This document shows, piece after piece, positions 5,162 to 12,173 of a stretch of DNA of 12,173 nt. The stretch lies in the NCBI GenBank assembly GCA_030590405.1, contig JAUUYO010000089.1, positions 1 to 12,173 on the forward strand, given 5' to 3'. The notes beneath the pieces were generated by a model that was given only the letters and a program-made list of their open reading frames with translations, was not told the origin of the DNA and ran no database searches. This stretch comes from Kangiellaceae bacterium (lineage in GTDB: Bacteria; Pseudomonadota; Gammaproteobacteria; Enterobacterales; Kangiellaceae). How positions within the stretch are numbered: position 1 is the first letter of the stretch; each line of letters begins with the position of its first letter. Made by a program: the position numbers and the translations under genes.

Positions 5162-6629
5162 CTGCAATATAATCCATAATTTCATTGGCAGCCTGAATGC
5201 CTTCGGCAATCGCGGTAACCACCAAATCAGCACCGCGAACCATATCGCCTCCGGCAAAAATGCCTTTGGCGCTGGTTTGCTGTGAGTAGTCCAGATTGAT
5301 ATTTTCGGTTGGCAACATCTCAACCAAACCGGATTTTTTTAACTTGATCCCGGAGCTGGCAAACCAATCCGCCGGGCTGGCTTTAAAACCAAACGCGGTG
5401 ATGATGATATCGGCTTCTAACAATTGCTCGCTATTTTCCTCTGTGAACAGTTTGTTTTTGCCTGTTTGTTCATCGGTTTGCTGATAGGTCTTTTCGGCCT
5501 TTAGTCCGGTAACCTGTTGCTCGTCTCCCACAGTAATCTCAGTTGGCGCTAAGTTAAAAATAAAGTTAACACCTTCTTCTTTGGCGTTAGCAACTTCACG
5601 TGGTGAGCCTGGCATCGACTGTTGATCTCGACGATAGACACATGAAACTGATTGTGCGCCTTGCCTGATGGCTGTTCTGACACAATCCATCGCGGTATCG
5701 CCGCCGCCAATGACAATCACGTTTTTATTTTTTAGATCGTAAAAAGAGTAGTCCGGCATTTGATAGCCTTGCTGATGATTGACATTACCGATCAGGTAGT
5801 CAAGCGCTCGAATCACACCGTCAGATTCAATCCCGGGCAGACGGGCTTTAACACTGGTATAGGTTCCCATTGCAAGAAAAACAGAGTCATAATCGGATTG
5901 CAGCTGATCAAACGAAATGCTTTCACCAATCACGGTATTTAACTTAAATTCGACCCCGATATCTTCGAGAAATTTGCGCCGCTTAACCATCACATCTTTT
6001 TCCAACTTAAAACTGGGGATACCAAAAGTCAGTAGTCCACCAATTTCCGGATAACGATCGTAAACCACCGCCTTAATGCCATTCCTTGCTAACTGATCAG
6101 CACACGCGAGGCCAGCAGGGCCAGCGCCGACAATCGCGATCTTTTTGTTGGACACCGGCAGCTCGCCGAGATCGGGACGCCATTTGTTAGCGATAGCGCG
6201 GTCGGTGATATTTTTTTCGATCGCGCCGATGGTGACTGCGCCAAAACCGGTATTTAGAGTACAAGCCTGTTCACATAATCGATCTTGCGGACAAACCCGA
6301 CCGCAGATCTCTGGTAATGGATTGGTTTGGTACATTAACTCTGCGGCTTGTTGATAATTTTGCTGAGCGACTTGCTCTAACCAGTTAGGAATATAATTGT
6401 GCAGGGGGCATTTCCATTCACAATAGGGGTTGCCACAATCCAAGCAGCGGGCTGCCTGATTAGCCGAATCACCGGTATCACTGGGCGTGTAAATTTCCTT
6501 AAAATCAATCCGCCGTTCTTGGGAGTCCCGTTTGTGCGGCATTTCTCTGGCGTGCTTTAAAAAGTTTAACGGATCTCTTTCAATTTCAGTATTGCCGGGA
6601 TCGTCTCTATCAACTTTGATACTGCTCAT
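5157..6629 (-). CDS. gltD: Glutamate synthase [NADPH] small (beta) subunit
   Basis: A 490-residue protein. Two cysteine groups near the N-terminus (C62, C65, C70, C74 and C109, C113, C119, C123) match the conserved Cys pattern that binds the [4Fe-4S] clusters in GltD. The FAD-binding motif AIVGAGPAGLACADQL begins near residue 165, the NADPH-binding motif VIVIGGGDTAMDCVRTA near 304, and the closing FAD motif FAGGDMVRGADLVVTAIAEG near 455. Function: it takes electrons from NADPH through FAD and passes them via iron-sulfur clusters to the large subunit for the glutamine + 2-oxoglutarate to 2 glutamate reaction in the cytoplasm. The ATG overlaps the gltB stop by ATGA, and GAGGA lies 7 nt upstream inside gltB, so the two are cotranscribed and probably translationally coupled. 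No defect is seen. Confidence 0.97.
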   Translation of the reverse strand: MSSIKVDRDDPGNTEIERDPLNFLKHAREMPHKRDSQERRIDFKEIYTPSDTGDSANQAARCLDCGNPYCEWKCPLHNYIPNWLEQVAQQNYQQAAELMYQTNPLPEICGRVCPQDRLCEQACTLNTGFGAVTIGAIEKNITDRAIANKWRPDLGELPVSNKKIAIVGAGPAGLACADQLARNGIKAVVYDRYPEIGGLLTFGIPSFKLEKDVMVKRRKFLEDIGVEFKLNTVIGESISFDQLQSDYDSVFLAMGTYTSVKARLPGIESDGVIRALDYLIGNVNHQQGYQMPDYSFYDLKNKNVIVIGGGDTAMDCVRTAIRQGAQSVSCVYRRDQQSMPGSPREVANAKEEGVNFIFNLAPTEITVGDEQQVTGLKAEKTYQQTDEQTGKNKLFTEENSEQLLEADIIITAFGFKASPADWFASSGIKLKKSGLVEMLPTENINLDYSQQTSAKGIFAGGDMVRGADLVVTAIAEGIQAANEIMDYIAD

Positions 6630-9600
6630 TTAATGATCCTCAAAGGAACTGATTTAAGTGACAAGGTACCGCCATTGCTGCTCCCCGCTGGATTGTTGCT
6701 GCTGCGGTCGTCAAAATCCGGCGCGTTAGGCTGTGGCACCGCCTGACTGCTGACTTTTGGAACCACCAGCTTAAAGTAGTCGAGATAATGTTCGAAATTA
6801 CGGGCTATTTTTCTTGCCCAAGGACTATTGGTCGCCAGAATATGTTGTTGCAACAGGTCTTTTAGCTGCTCGGTATATTCATCACATTCAACTTCAGCAA
6901 AGCTAAAAGTTTCAACGTGGCCGGGGTTAACATTTTTTTCAAGCAGATCTCTGAGATCGAGTATAAAAGCAATACCGCCAGTCATTCCCGCAGCAAAGTT
7001 TTCGCCTACCGGACCGAGAACCAATACTGCTCCGCCGGTCATATACTCGCAGCCATGATCGCCGACACCTTCCACCACACTGGTAGCGCCGGAGTTTCGC
7101 ACAGCAAATCGCTCACCAGCTTGTCCCGAGGCAAATAATTTTCCGCCAGTCGCGCCGTATAAACAGGTATTGCCGATGATCGCGCCTCGGCTGGCGACGT
7201 ATTGAATATCCGCAGGTGATCGCACCACAATACTACCGCCGGACATTCCTTTACCGACATAATCGTTGGCGTCACCAGTAAGCACCAGGTTCATTCCCGG
7301 ATAGTTCCATACCCCAAAGCTTTGACCTGCGATACCAGTAAACGATAGGTTGATTTGTTGCTCGCTGGAAGCGGTTTGTTGCTTGGCTAAGTGGCCCGCC
7401 AGAGTCGCGCCCACCGAACGATCATAATTTTTTAGCTTGTAACTGAGATTAATCACTTTTGTATCGGCGGTAAAACCGGTCACACCTTTTAATATTTTTT
7501 GATTCATCACGCCTTTATCAAAAGGCGGATTGGTGAGTCCCTGATAATGCGCTTGAGCGAGATTTGCTGGTTTGGATGAATCAGGACGTTTAGCCGAATC
7601 CAGAATAACCTGTAAATCCAGATGCCGTTGCTGCGAAGTATGGCCTTCGATCAAACTGAGTAAATCAGTGCGGCCAATCAATAAATCGAGACTCGGTACG
7701 CCTAATTTGGCAAGCCATAAACGTACTTCTTTGGCGACAAATTCAAAATAATTGATGACTTTTTCTGGAAGTCCTTGGTAGTGCTGCTCGCGCAATTGCT
7801 GGTTTTGAGTCGCTATTCCGGTGGCACAATTATTCAGATGACAGATCCGCAAAAATTTACAGCCTAAAGCAACCATTGGACCGGTGCCAAAACCAAAGCT
7901 ATCGGCACCCAATATTGCGCCCTTAATGACGTCCAGTCCAGTCTTCAGTCCGCCGTCGACTTGCAGGCAAATTTTATCTCTCAATCCATTTTCGATAAGT
8001 GCTTGATGGGCTTCACTCAGTCCTAATTCCCACGGGGTTCCCGCGTATTTGACCGAGGTTAACGGACTGGCACCGGTACCGCCATCATGCCCGGCGATCG
8101 TAATCATATCGGCGTAAGCTTTGGCTACACCGGCAGCGATGGTACCAACCCCGGGTCCTGAAACCAGTTTGACTGAAACTAACGCTTTTGGATTGACCTG
8201 TTTGAGATCAAAAATAAGTTGAGCAATATCTTCAATCGAATAAATATCGTGATGGGGCGGGGGAGAGATCAAGGTGATCCCCGGCGTCGCGTTTCGTAGG
8301 CGAGCAATCTCCAGGGTCACTTTAGCCCCGGGTAATTGGCCTCCTTCGCCGGGTTTTGCACCTTGCGCTATTTTTATTTGCAAGACTTCAGCACTGCTTA
8401 AATACGCCGCATTCACCCCAAATCGTCCGGAGGCGATCTGTTTGATTTTGGAATTTTTTAAGCTGCCATAACGCGCGGGATCTTCACCACCTTCACCGCT
8501 ATTTGAGCGACCGCCGATGGTATTCATCGCAACCGCCAGCGCTTCATGCGCCTCGGGACTTAACGCGCCAATCGACATACCGGCGGAATCGAAACGTTTT
8601 AAAACTGCAGTTTTATCCTCGACTTGCTCCAGCGGTAAAGGATTTTCAGCCAGTTTGAGGCTCATCATATCTCTTAAGGTTGCAACCGGACGATGATTCA
8701 CTTGATCAGCATATGCCTGATAATCCTCGTACAGCTCGGAGTTGACTGCCTTTTGCAGTAAGGTGACAACATCGGGATTATAACTATGATACTCGCCACC
8801 ATAAACAAATTTGAATTGACCACTGCGCTGCATTTTTTTCTGAGGCAGCCAGGCTTTACGGGCGTTAAGCAATGCGGTTTGATGTAAATCATCAAAAGTA
8901 GCGCCGCCAATTCGCGACAAACAATCAGGAAAGCAGGCCTTAATGATGGCTGGGTCCAAACCGATACATTCAAACAATTGGGCGCTACGATAACTGGCGA
9001 TGGTCGAGATCCCCATTTTGGAGAGTATTTTTAACAGACCTTTGTTGATACCAATCAGGTAATTTTTTCGAGCGGTAATGATGTCGGTCGAAAGTTTTGA
9101 TTCGGTGGATAGTCGATTAATAATTTGTAGCGCCAGATAGGGCGAAATCGCGGTCGCTCCAACCCCTAATAACACCGCAAACTGGTGTGGATCACGAGTA
9201 GTCGCCGTTTCAACCACAATATTGGTATCGCAGCGTAAACCTTCTTTGATCAATCGCTGATGAACGGCGCCAGTTGCCAATACCGCATGTACCGGGATTT
9301 TGCCTTTTTGAATATCGCGATCGCTCAATTGCAAGATAACGCACCCAGCTCGCACCAGTTCCACTGCTTTATTGGCGATATCTTCAACCGCTTGTTGCAG
9401 ATCGCCATTTTCTGGGTAATTCAGCGAGATAGACTGGAATTGATAATATTCTTGATCTAATGCTTTTAACTGTTGAAGTTTGGCGTAGTTTAATACTGGC
9501 TTACCAATGATTGCGCGATAAGCCAGACCATTAGTTTCCTGAAAAACATTGTGCTCTTGGCCAAAACAGGTTTCCAGTGACATCACCGAAGCTTCTCTTA

Positions 9601-11167
9601 ATGGATCGATCGGTGGATTAGTCACTTGGGCAAACTGCTGGCGGAAGTAATCAAACAAATTTCTCGATTGAGTCGATAAAACGGCCATCGGGGTATCATC
9701 GCCCATCGAGCTGGTAGGCTCCTGGCTGTTATTGGCAATTACCTGAATCACTTGTTCACATTCTTCTAATGATACGTTAAATATTTTTTCAAAAATTGGC
9801 AGATCTTTTAAATTCTCATTGATGTAATTTTCTGTCGCCTGCTTTTCGATGCGCGGGTTGCTGCTTAATCGAATGGTATTTTCTCTTAACCATTCCAGGT
9901 AAGGATGACGGCTTTTGAGTAAATCATCGATTTTATTGGTCCGCCATATTCGGCCTTCACTGATGTCGGCGGCGAGCATTTCGCCCGGACCTACTCGATC
10001 TTTTTCTATCACATCGGCTTCATCATAATCCCAAACGCCTATTTCTGAGGCAACGGTTAGCACCCGATCTTTAGTGATCACATAGCGGGCTGGGCGCAGA
10101 CCATTTCGATCCAGGGTACAGGCTATTTGCTTGCCGTTGGTCATCACGATACCCGCAGGACCATCCCAGGGTTCCATATGCATCGAGTTAAATTCGTAAA
10201 AGGCTTTTAAGTCCGGGTCCATGTTACGTCGCTTGGCCCAAGCTGGCGGGATCAACAAACGTAGCGCTCTGAAAATATCCATACCGCCAGCCAGCATCAC
10301 TTCGAGCATATTATCCAGCGATGAAGAGTCCGAACCAGTTTGATTTACCAGATGTTCAAGATGCGGCAAATCCGGTAATAATGGGCTATAAAATTTTGAT
10401 TGTCGGGCAGATGCCCAATTTCGATTACCGGTAATGGTATTTATTTCGCCATTGTGCGCCAGATAACGGAATGGCTGAGCAAACTTCCACAGTGGCGCGG
10501 TATTAGTCGAAAAACGTTGGTGAAATAAACAAATGGCGGTTTCTAATTTTTTGTTTGCCAGATCTGAGTAAAACTGGTTTAGATAATTTGGCATGACAAG
10601 TGCCTTGTAAACGATCACCCGGCAGGACAGCGATACCACGTAATAGTCATCGTCATTTTTTATTTGATCGGCTGCGCGGCGGCGGGCAATAAATAATCTT
10701 CGTTCCAGATCTTCTTCGGTCCAACCGGGTGGGGCCTGGATAAAAAGCTGCTCGATTTGCGGCAATGTTTGTAACGCGATATCGCCACAGATACTTGTAT
10801 CTAATGGGACTTCGCGCCAGCCAGCGATTGTAAGGGTCTCTTTGCGTAATTCATTTTCCAGAACACGCTTACTGTTTTTTGCTTTTTCAGGATCCTTACT
10901 TAAGAAAATCTGGCCAACAGCAAAGCGTTTGCCCAGAGTAAATCCTAGTTCGTTTGCCAGCTCTTTAAAAAAAGGTCTCGGTAATTGCAATAACAATCCA
11001 CAGCCGTCGCCTGTTTTGCCATCGGATGAAACTGCGCCACGGTGAGTCATTCGGGTTAACGCGGTGAGAGATCTCTCCACCAGTTCATGGCTCTGCTTGC
11101 CATCTAAATGAGCCATTAATCCGAAGCCGCAATTGTCTTTTGCCTGTGATGAATGGTATAGGCTCAT
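6626..11167 (-). CDS. gltB: Glutamate synthase [NADPH] large (alpha) subunit
   Basis: A 1513-residue protein, close to the E. coli length of 1486. A short propeptide (MSLYHSSQAKDN) precedes Cys13, the expected catalytic N-terminal nucleophile of the glutamine amidotransferase domain (13 to about 430, with RFSTNT, HNGEINT and GSDSSSLDN). A central domain (about 490-790) and an FMN-binding synthase domain (about 830-1200) follow; C1103, C1109 and C1114 match the [3Fe-4S] cluster ligands. The GXGXG beta-helix domain lies at about 1280-1405. A polar 40-residue tail (SSQAVPQPNAPDF... SNGG) ends the protein. Function: ammonia released from glutamine is channelled to 2-oxoglutarate. The start at 11167 is chosen over the in-frame ATG at 11179, because GAGGTGG sits just before 11167 at proper spacing while 11179 has no Shine-Dalgarno. 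Confidence 0.97.
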   Translation of the reverse strand: MSLYHSSQAKDNCGFGLMAHLDGKQSHELVERSLTALTRMTHRGAVSSDGKTGDGCGLLLQLPRPFFKELANELGFTLGKRFAVGQIFLSKDPEKAKNSKRVLENELRKETLTIAGWREVPLDTSICGDIALQTLPQIEQLFIQAPPGWTEEDLERRLFIARRRAADQIKNDDDYYVVSLSCRVIVYKALVMPNYLNQFYSDLANKKLETAICLFHQRFSTNTAPLWKFAQPFRYLAHNGEINTITGNRNWASARQSKFYSPLLPDLPHLEHLVNQTGSDSSSLDNMLEVMLAGGMDIFRALRLLIPPAWAKRRNMDPDLKAFYEFNSMHMEPWDGPAGIVMTNGKQIACTLDRNGLRPARYVITKDRVLTVASEIGVWDYDEADVIEKDRVGPGEMLAADISEGRIWRTNKIDDLLKSRHPYLEWLRENTIRLSSNPRIEKQATENYINENLKDLPIFEKIFNVSLEECEQVIQVIANNSQEPTSSMGDDTPMAVLSTQSRNLFDYFRQQFAQVTNPPIDPLREASVMSLETCFGQEHNVFQETNGLAYRAIIGKPVLNYAKLQQLKALDQEYYQFQSISLNYPENGDLQQAVEDIANKAVELVRAGCVILQLSDRDIQKGKIPVHAVLATGAVHQRLIKEGLRCDTNIVVETATTRDPHQFAVLLGVGATAISPYLALQIINRLSTESKLSTDIITARKNYLIGINKGLLKILSKMGISTIASYRSAQLFECIGLDPAIIKACFPDCLSRIGGATFDDLHQTALLNARKAWLPQKKMQRSGQFKFVYGGEYHSYNPDVVTLLQKAVNSELYEDYQAYADQVNHRPVATLRDMMSLKLAENPLPLEQVEDKTAVLKRFDSAGMSIGALSPEAHEALAVAMNTIGGRSNSGEGGEDPARYGSLKNSKIKQIASGRFGVNAAYLSSAEVLQIKIAQGAKPGEGGQLPGAKVTLEIARLRNATPGITLISPPPHHDIYSIEDIAQLIFDLKQVNPKALVSVKLVSGPGVGTIAAGVAKAYADMITIAGHDGGTGASPLTSVKYAGTPWELGLSEAHQALIENGLRDKICLQVDGGLKTGLDVIKGAILGADSFGFGTGPMVALGCKFLRICHLNNCATGIATQNQQLREQHYQGLPEKVINYFEFVAKEVRLWLAKLGVPSLDLLIGRTDLLSLIEGHTSQQRHLDLQVILDSAKRPDSSKPANLAQAHYQGLTNPPFDKGVMNQKILKGVTGFTADTKVINLSYKLKNYDRSVGATLAGHLAKQQTASSEQQINLSFTGIAGQSFGVWNYPGMNLVLTGDANDYVGKGMSGGSIVVRSPADIQYVASRGAIIGNTCLYGATGGKLFASGQAGERFAVRNSGATSVVEGVGDHGCEYMTGGAVLVLGPVGENFAAGMTGGIAFILDLRDLLEKNVNPGHVETFSFAEVECDEYTEQLKDLLQQHILATNSPWARKIARNFEHYLDYFKLVVPKVSSQAVPQPNAPDFDDRSSNNPAGSSNGGTLSLKSVPLRIIK

Positions 11168-11318
11168 TAGCCACCTCATGATTAAATGTGATTAAAAGGA
11201 ATTAAGTTTGGAAAATAATATTTGCAGTATGATCAATAAATTAGTGGAGCTTACTAGAATTTAGATTAACTGATAACAATACAGTTGAAGTTACTATATG
11301 GCATCCACGCTTGATACT

Positions 11319-11347
11319 AATTTAGGCCGTATTTTACGAGAAATCAA
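11319..11347 (-). promoter_or_regulatory. Possible gltBD promoter
   Basis: On the minus strand, TTGATT (11347-11342) and TAAATT (11324-11319) are exactly 17 bp apart, each matching four of six consensus bases. Transcription would begin near 11312, leaving a leader of about 145 nt. Other weak pairs exist in this AT-rich stretch, for example TTGTTA/TAGTAA nearer the gene. In E. coli gltBD is controlled by Lrp and nitrogen signals, but no such sites could be assigned here. Confidence 0.28.
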
Positions 11348-11524
11348 TTACTTGTTACCAATAACTAATACTAATAAGAATTTTGCAATCTAAGTTCGAA
11401 CGGTACTGAGAGCATATTAAACGGCTACCAGTGATATTGATAGCGGCTGAATACGTATTCAGATTTGTTGATACGGTAAGTTAAACGAAAGGCAGGAATT
11501 TTTGTGTTTTACGATGGCTCATAT

Positions 11525-11636
11525 ACTTCAACCTAAATTAATTAGTTCAAGGTGAACACTCAATTTTTCACTACGCCAATCACACCGTGGTCTAGCGCTC
11601 TTTCCACGAATCCAGCTGATTATTTTAGGTTCAAGG
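11525..11636. repeat. Imperfect 21-bp inverted repeat
   Basis: The arms lie at 11525-11545 and 11616-11636 and match at 17 of 21 positions by hand alignment, sharing a core of TTCAACCTAAA / TTTAGGTTCAA type. They enclose 70 bp. The left arm also forms a smaller fold with AGGTGAA just after it. A further AGGTTCAA copy occurs near 11734-11741. The layout suggests the ends of a small mobile element or a structured RNA. Confidence 0.4.
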
Positions 11637-11695
11637 GGTATTAGCATATCGGAGAAAAGGTTTTCGCACCATTTGAGAGCTTTATAGGCTGCTCT
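11528..11695 (-). pseudogene. Possible gene remnant: 55-codon open stretch without a start
   Basis: On the minus strand the frame between a stop at 11698-11696 and a stop at 11530-11528 is open for 55 codons. The residues look protein-like: AAYKALKWCENLF, then PLEPKIISWIRGKSARPRC, then a short C-terminal part ending ELINLG. There is no good start: the only ATG, at codon 17, lacks a Shine-Dalgarno. A neighbouring frame just upstream (TSINARQSRTKLP then stop) could be the continuation after a frameshift. I do not recognise a family; it could also be chance. Confidence 0.25.
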
Positions 11696-11720
11696 TTAGG
11701 GCAATTTCGTGCGTGACTGT

Positions 11721-11751
11721 CTAGCGTTGATTGAGGTTCAACTTACGCTAG
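11721..11751. repeat. Perfect 7-bp inverted repeat (hairpin)
   Basis: CTAGCGT (11721-11727) pairs with ACGCTAG (11745-11751). An inner TTGA/TCAA can extend the stem with a 3-nt bulge. It lies just after the stop of the right-edge gene on the minus strand, but no T run follows, so it is not a clear terminator. GTCTAGCG, which overlaps the left arm, also occurs at 11590-11597. Confidence 0.4.
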
Positions 11752-11785
11752 TTGTGTGCTGAGTTTTGCCGAGAGCTACAGATAA

Positions 11786-12173
11786 CTAACCAATAGTGGT
11801 ATAGAATAAACAGTCCTTGGTGGCAATTTCAGGCACCGTTGTAACCATAAATAGCTGCATTTGTTGTCGGGTAAACAGGCAACCATTTCGATTGGTAAAC
11901 AGCTTTTCTACCTGATTAGTGCCGTGATCATCAATCGCTTTAATTTGCAACGGTTTACCTTTATCACACCAACCAATAAACTCATCTTTGGGAGTAATAT
12001 CCTGATTTAACTCTTCGATATCCGCCCTTAAAGTGATGTCGGTGGTGGGTAGTGGGTGATTGGAAAATCCCACCGAGGCATCACCGACTAACTCTATCCT
12101 GATAGGGTGTCTGAGGATCTTTACTTCAGCTTTTCGACTATCAAATAACTCATCCCTCATAAAATACTGATGC
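11786..12173 (-). CDS. Hypothetical protein, C-terminal part, open to the window edge
   Basis: The minus-strand frame is open from the window edge to a TAG at 11788-11786. The first ATG (12160-12158) would give 124 residues, but four more in-frame codons without a stop precede it and no Shine-Dalgarno is visible in the 13 bases available, so the true start may lie outside. The protein is mixed alpha/beta-like and has no clear membrane segment or signal. Stretches include ILRHPIRIELVGDASVGF, TLRADIEELNQDITPKDEF, IGWCDKGKPLQIKAIDDHG and a C-terminal MVTTVPEIATKDCLF. Two cysteines are far apart and no catalytic motif stands out. I do not recognise the family. It is co-directional with gltB but separated by 618 bp, so it is probably not in the same operon. 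Confidence 0.5.
   Translation of the reverse strand, partial: HQYFMRDELFDSRKAEVKILRHPIRIELVGDASVGFSNHPLPTTDITLRADIEELNQDITPKDEFIGWCDKGKPLQIKAIDDHGTNQVEKLFTNRNGCLFTRQQMQLFMVTTVPEIATKDCLFYTTIG

Larger units (their letters stand above)
11168..11785. other. 618-bp gltB upstream tract without an intact gene
   Basis: The part nearest gltB (11168-11500) is AT-rich leader and promoter sequence. The part beyond (about 11500-11760) has a more balanced base composition and contains two inverted repeats and a 55-codon open stretch on the minus strand, resembling a decayed gene or small mobile element. No complete ORF with a start signal was found on either strand, and no tRNA or known riboswitch fold was recognised. 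Confidence 0.5.

Noticed and set aside
6828..7275. Plus-strand and alternate minus-strand frames inside gltB
   Set aside because: They are shadow frames of the well-supported GXGXG domain coding sequence.
11528..11647. 39-codon ORF starting at the internal ATG of the open stretch
   Set aside because: No Shine-Dalgarno, no recognised family, and the frame opens upstream without a start, so a remnant is more likely than an intact small gene.
1..12173. CRISPR array, tRNA or rRNA gene, integron attC sites, intact insertion sequence
   Set aside because: No regularly spaced direct repeats, cloverleaf or rRNA-like sequence, attC core pair or transposase frame was seen on either strand.

Overview
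The window looks like part of a gammaproteobacterial chromosome of moderate GC content. Two things point there. A bepA / tusA-like / perM cluster sits at the left, and bepA and perM are also neighbours in Escherichia coli. A standard gltB-gltD pair sits at the right. A marine or Kangiella-like relative is possible, but the sequence alone does not settle the genus.

Left part (1-1885): the 5' end of bepA (an outer-membrane quality-control metalloprotease) runs off the left edge on the minus strand. It is divergent from a TusA-family sulfur carrier and an AI-2E/PerM-family permease on the plus strand. The divergent gap holds two short palindromes.

Middle (1886-2997): an AT-rich insert carries a complete YefM-YoeB type II toxin-antitoxin pair. 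Two TGTAC-based operator pairs, each with 12 bp between centres and overlapping a good promoter, lie about 200 bp upstream of the antitoxin rather than next to it. The space between holds two tiny overlapping ORFs, the second overlapping the antitoxin start by ATGA. This is the most unusual regulatory arrangement in the window. About 280 bp with no recognisable gene follow the toxin.

Centre (2998-5136): a large MltF-like lipoprotein with two tandem solute-binding (SBP_bac_3-like) domains before a lytic transglycosylase domain. It converges on gltD with only 20 bp between stop codons, and a 7-bp inverted repeat spans that junction.

Right part (5157-11167, minus strand): the gltBD operon for NADPH-dependent glutamate synthase (GOGAT). 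The stop of gltB and the start of gltD overlap by 4 bp, and the better gltB start lies at 11167. Upstream are about 620 bp without an intact gene, containing inverted repeats and a 55-codon open stretch that may be a gene or mobile-element remnant. An unrecognised ORF then runs to the right edge.

Most of the window is ordinary housekeeping sequence. No CRISPR array, tRNA, rRNA, intact insertion sequence or clear new multi-gene system was seen. The parts worth a second look are the distal operator and leader of the toxin-antitoxin pair, the double-SBP transglycosylase, and the non-coding tract upstream of gltB.
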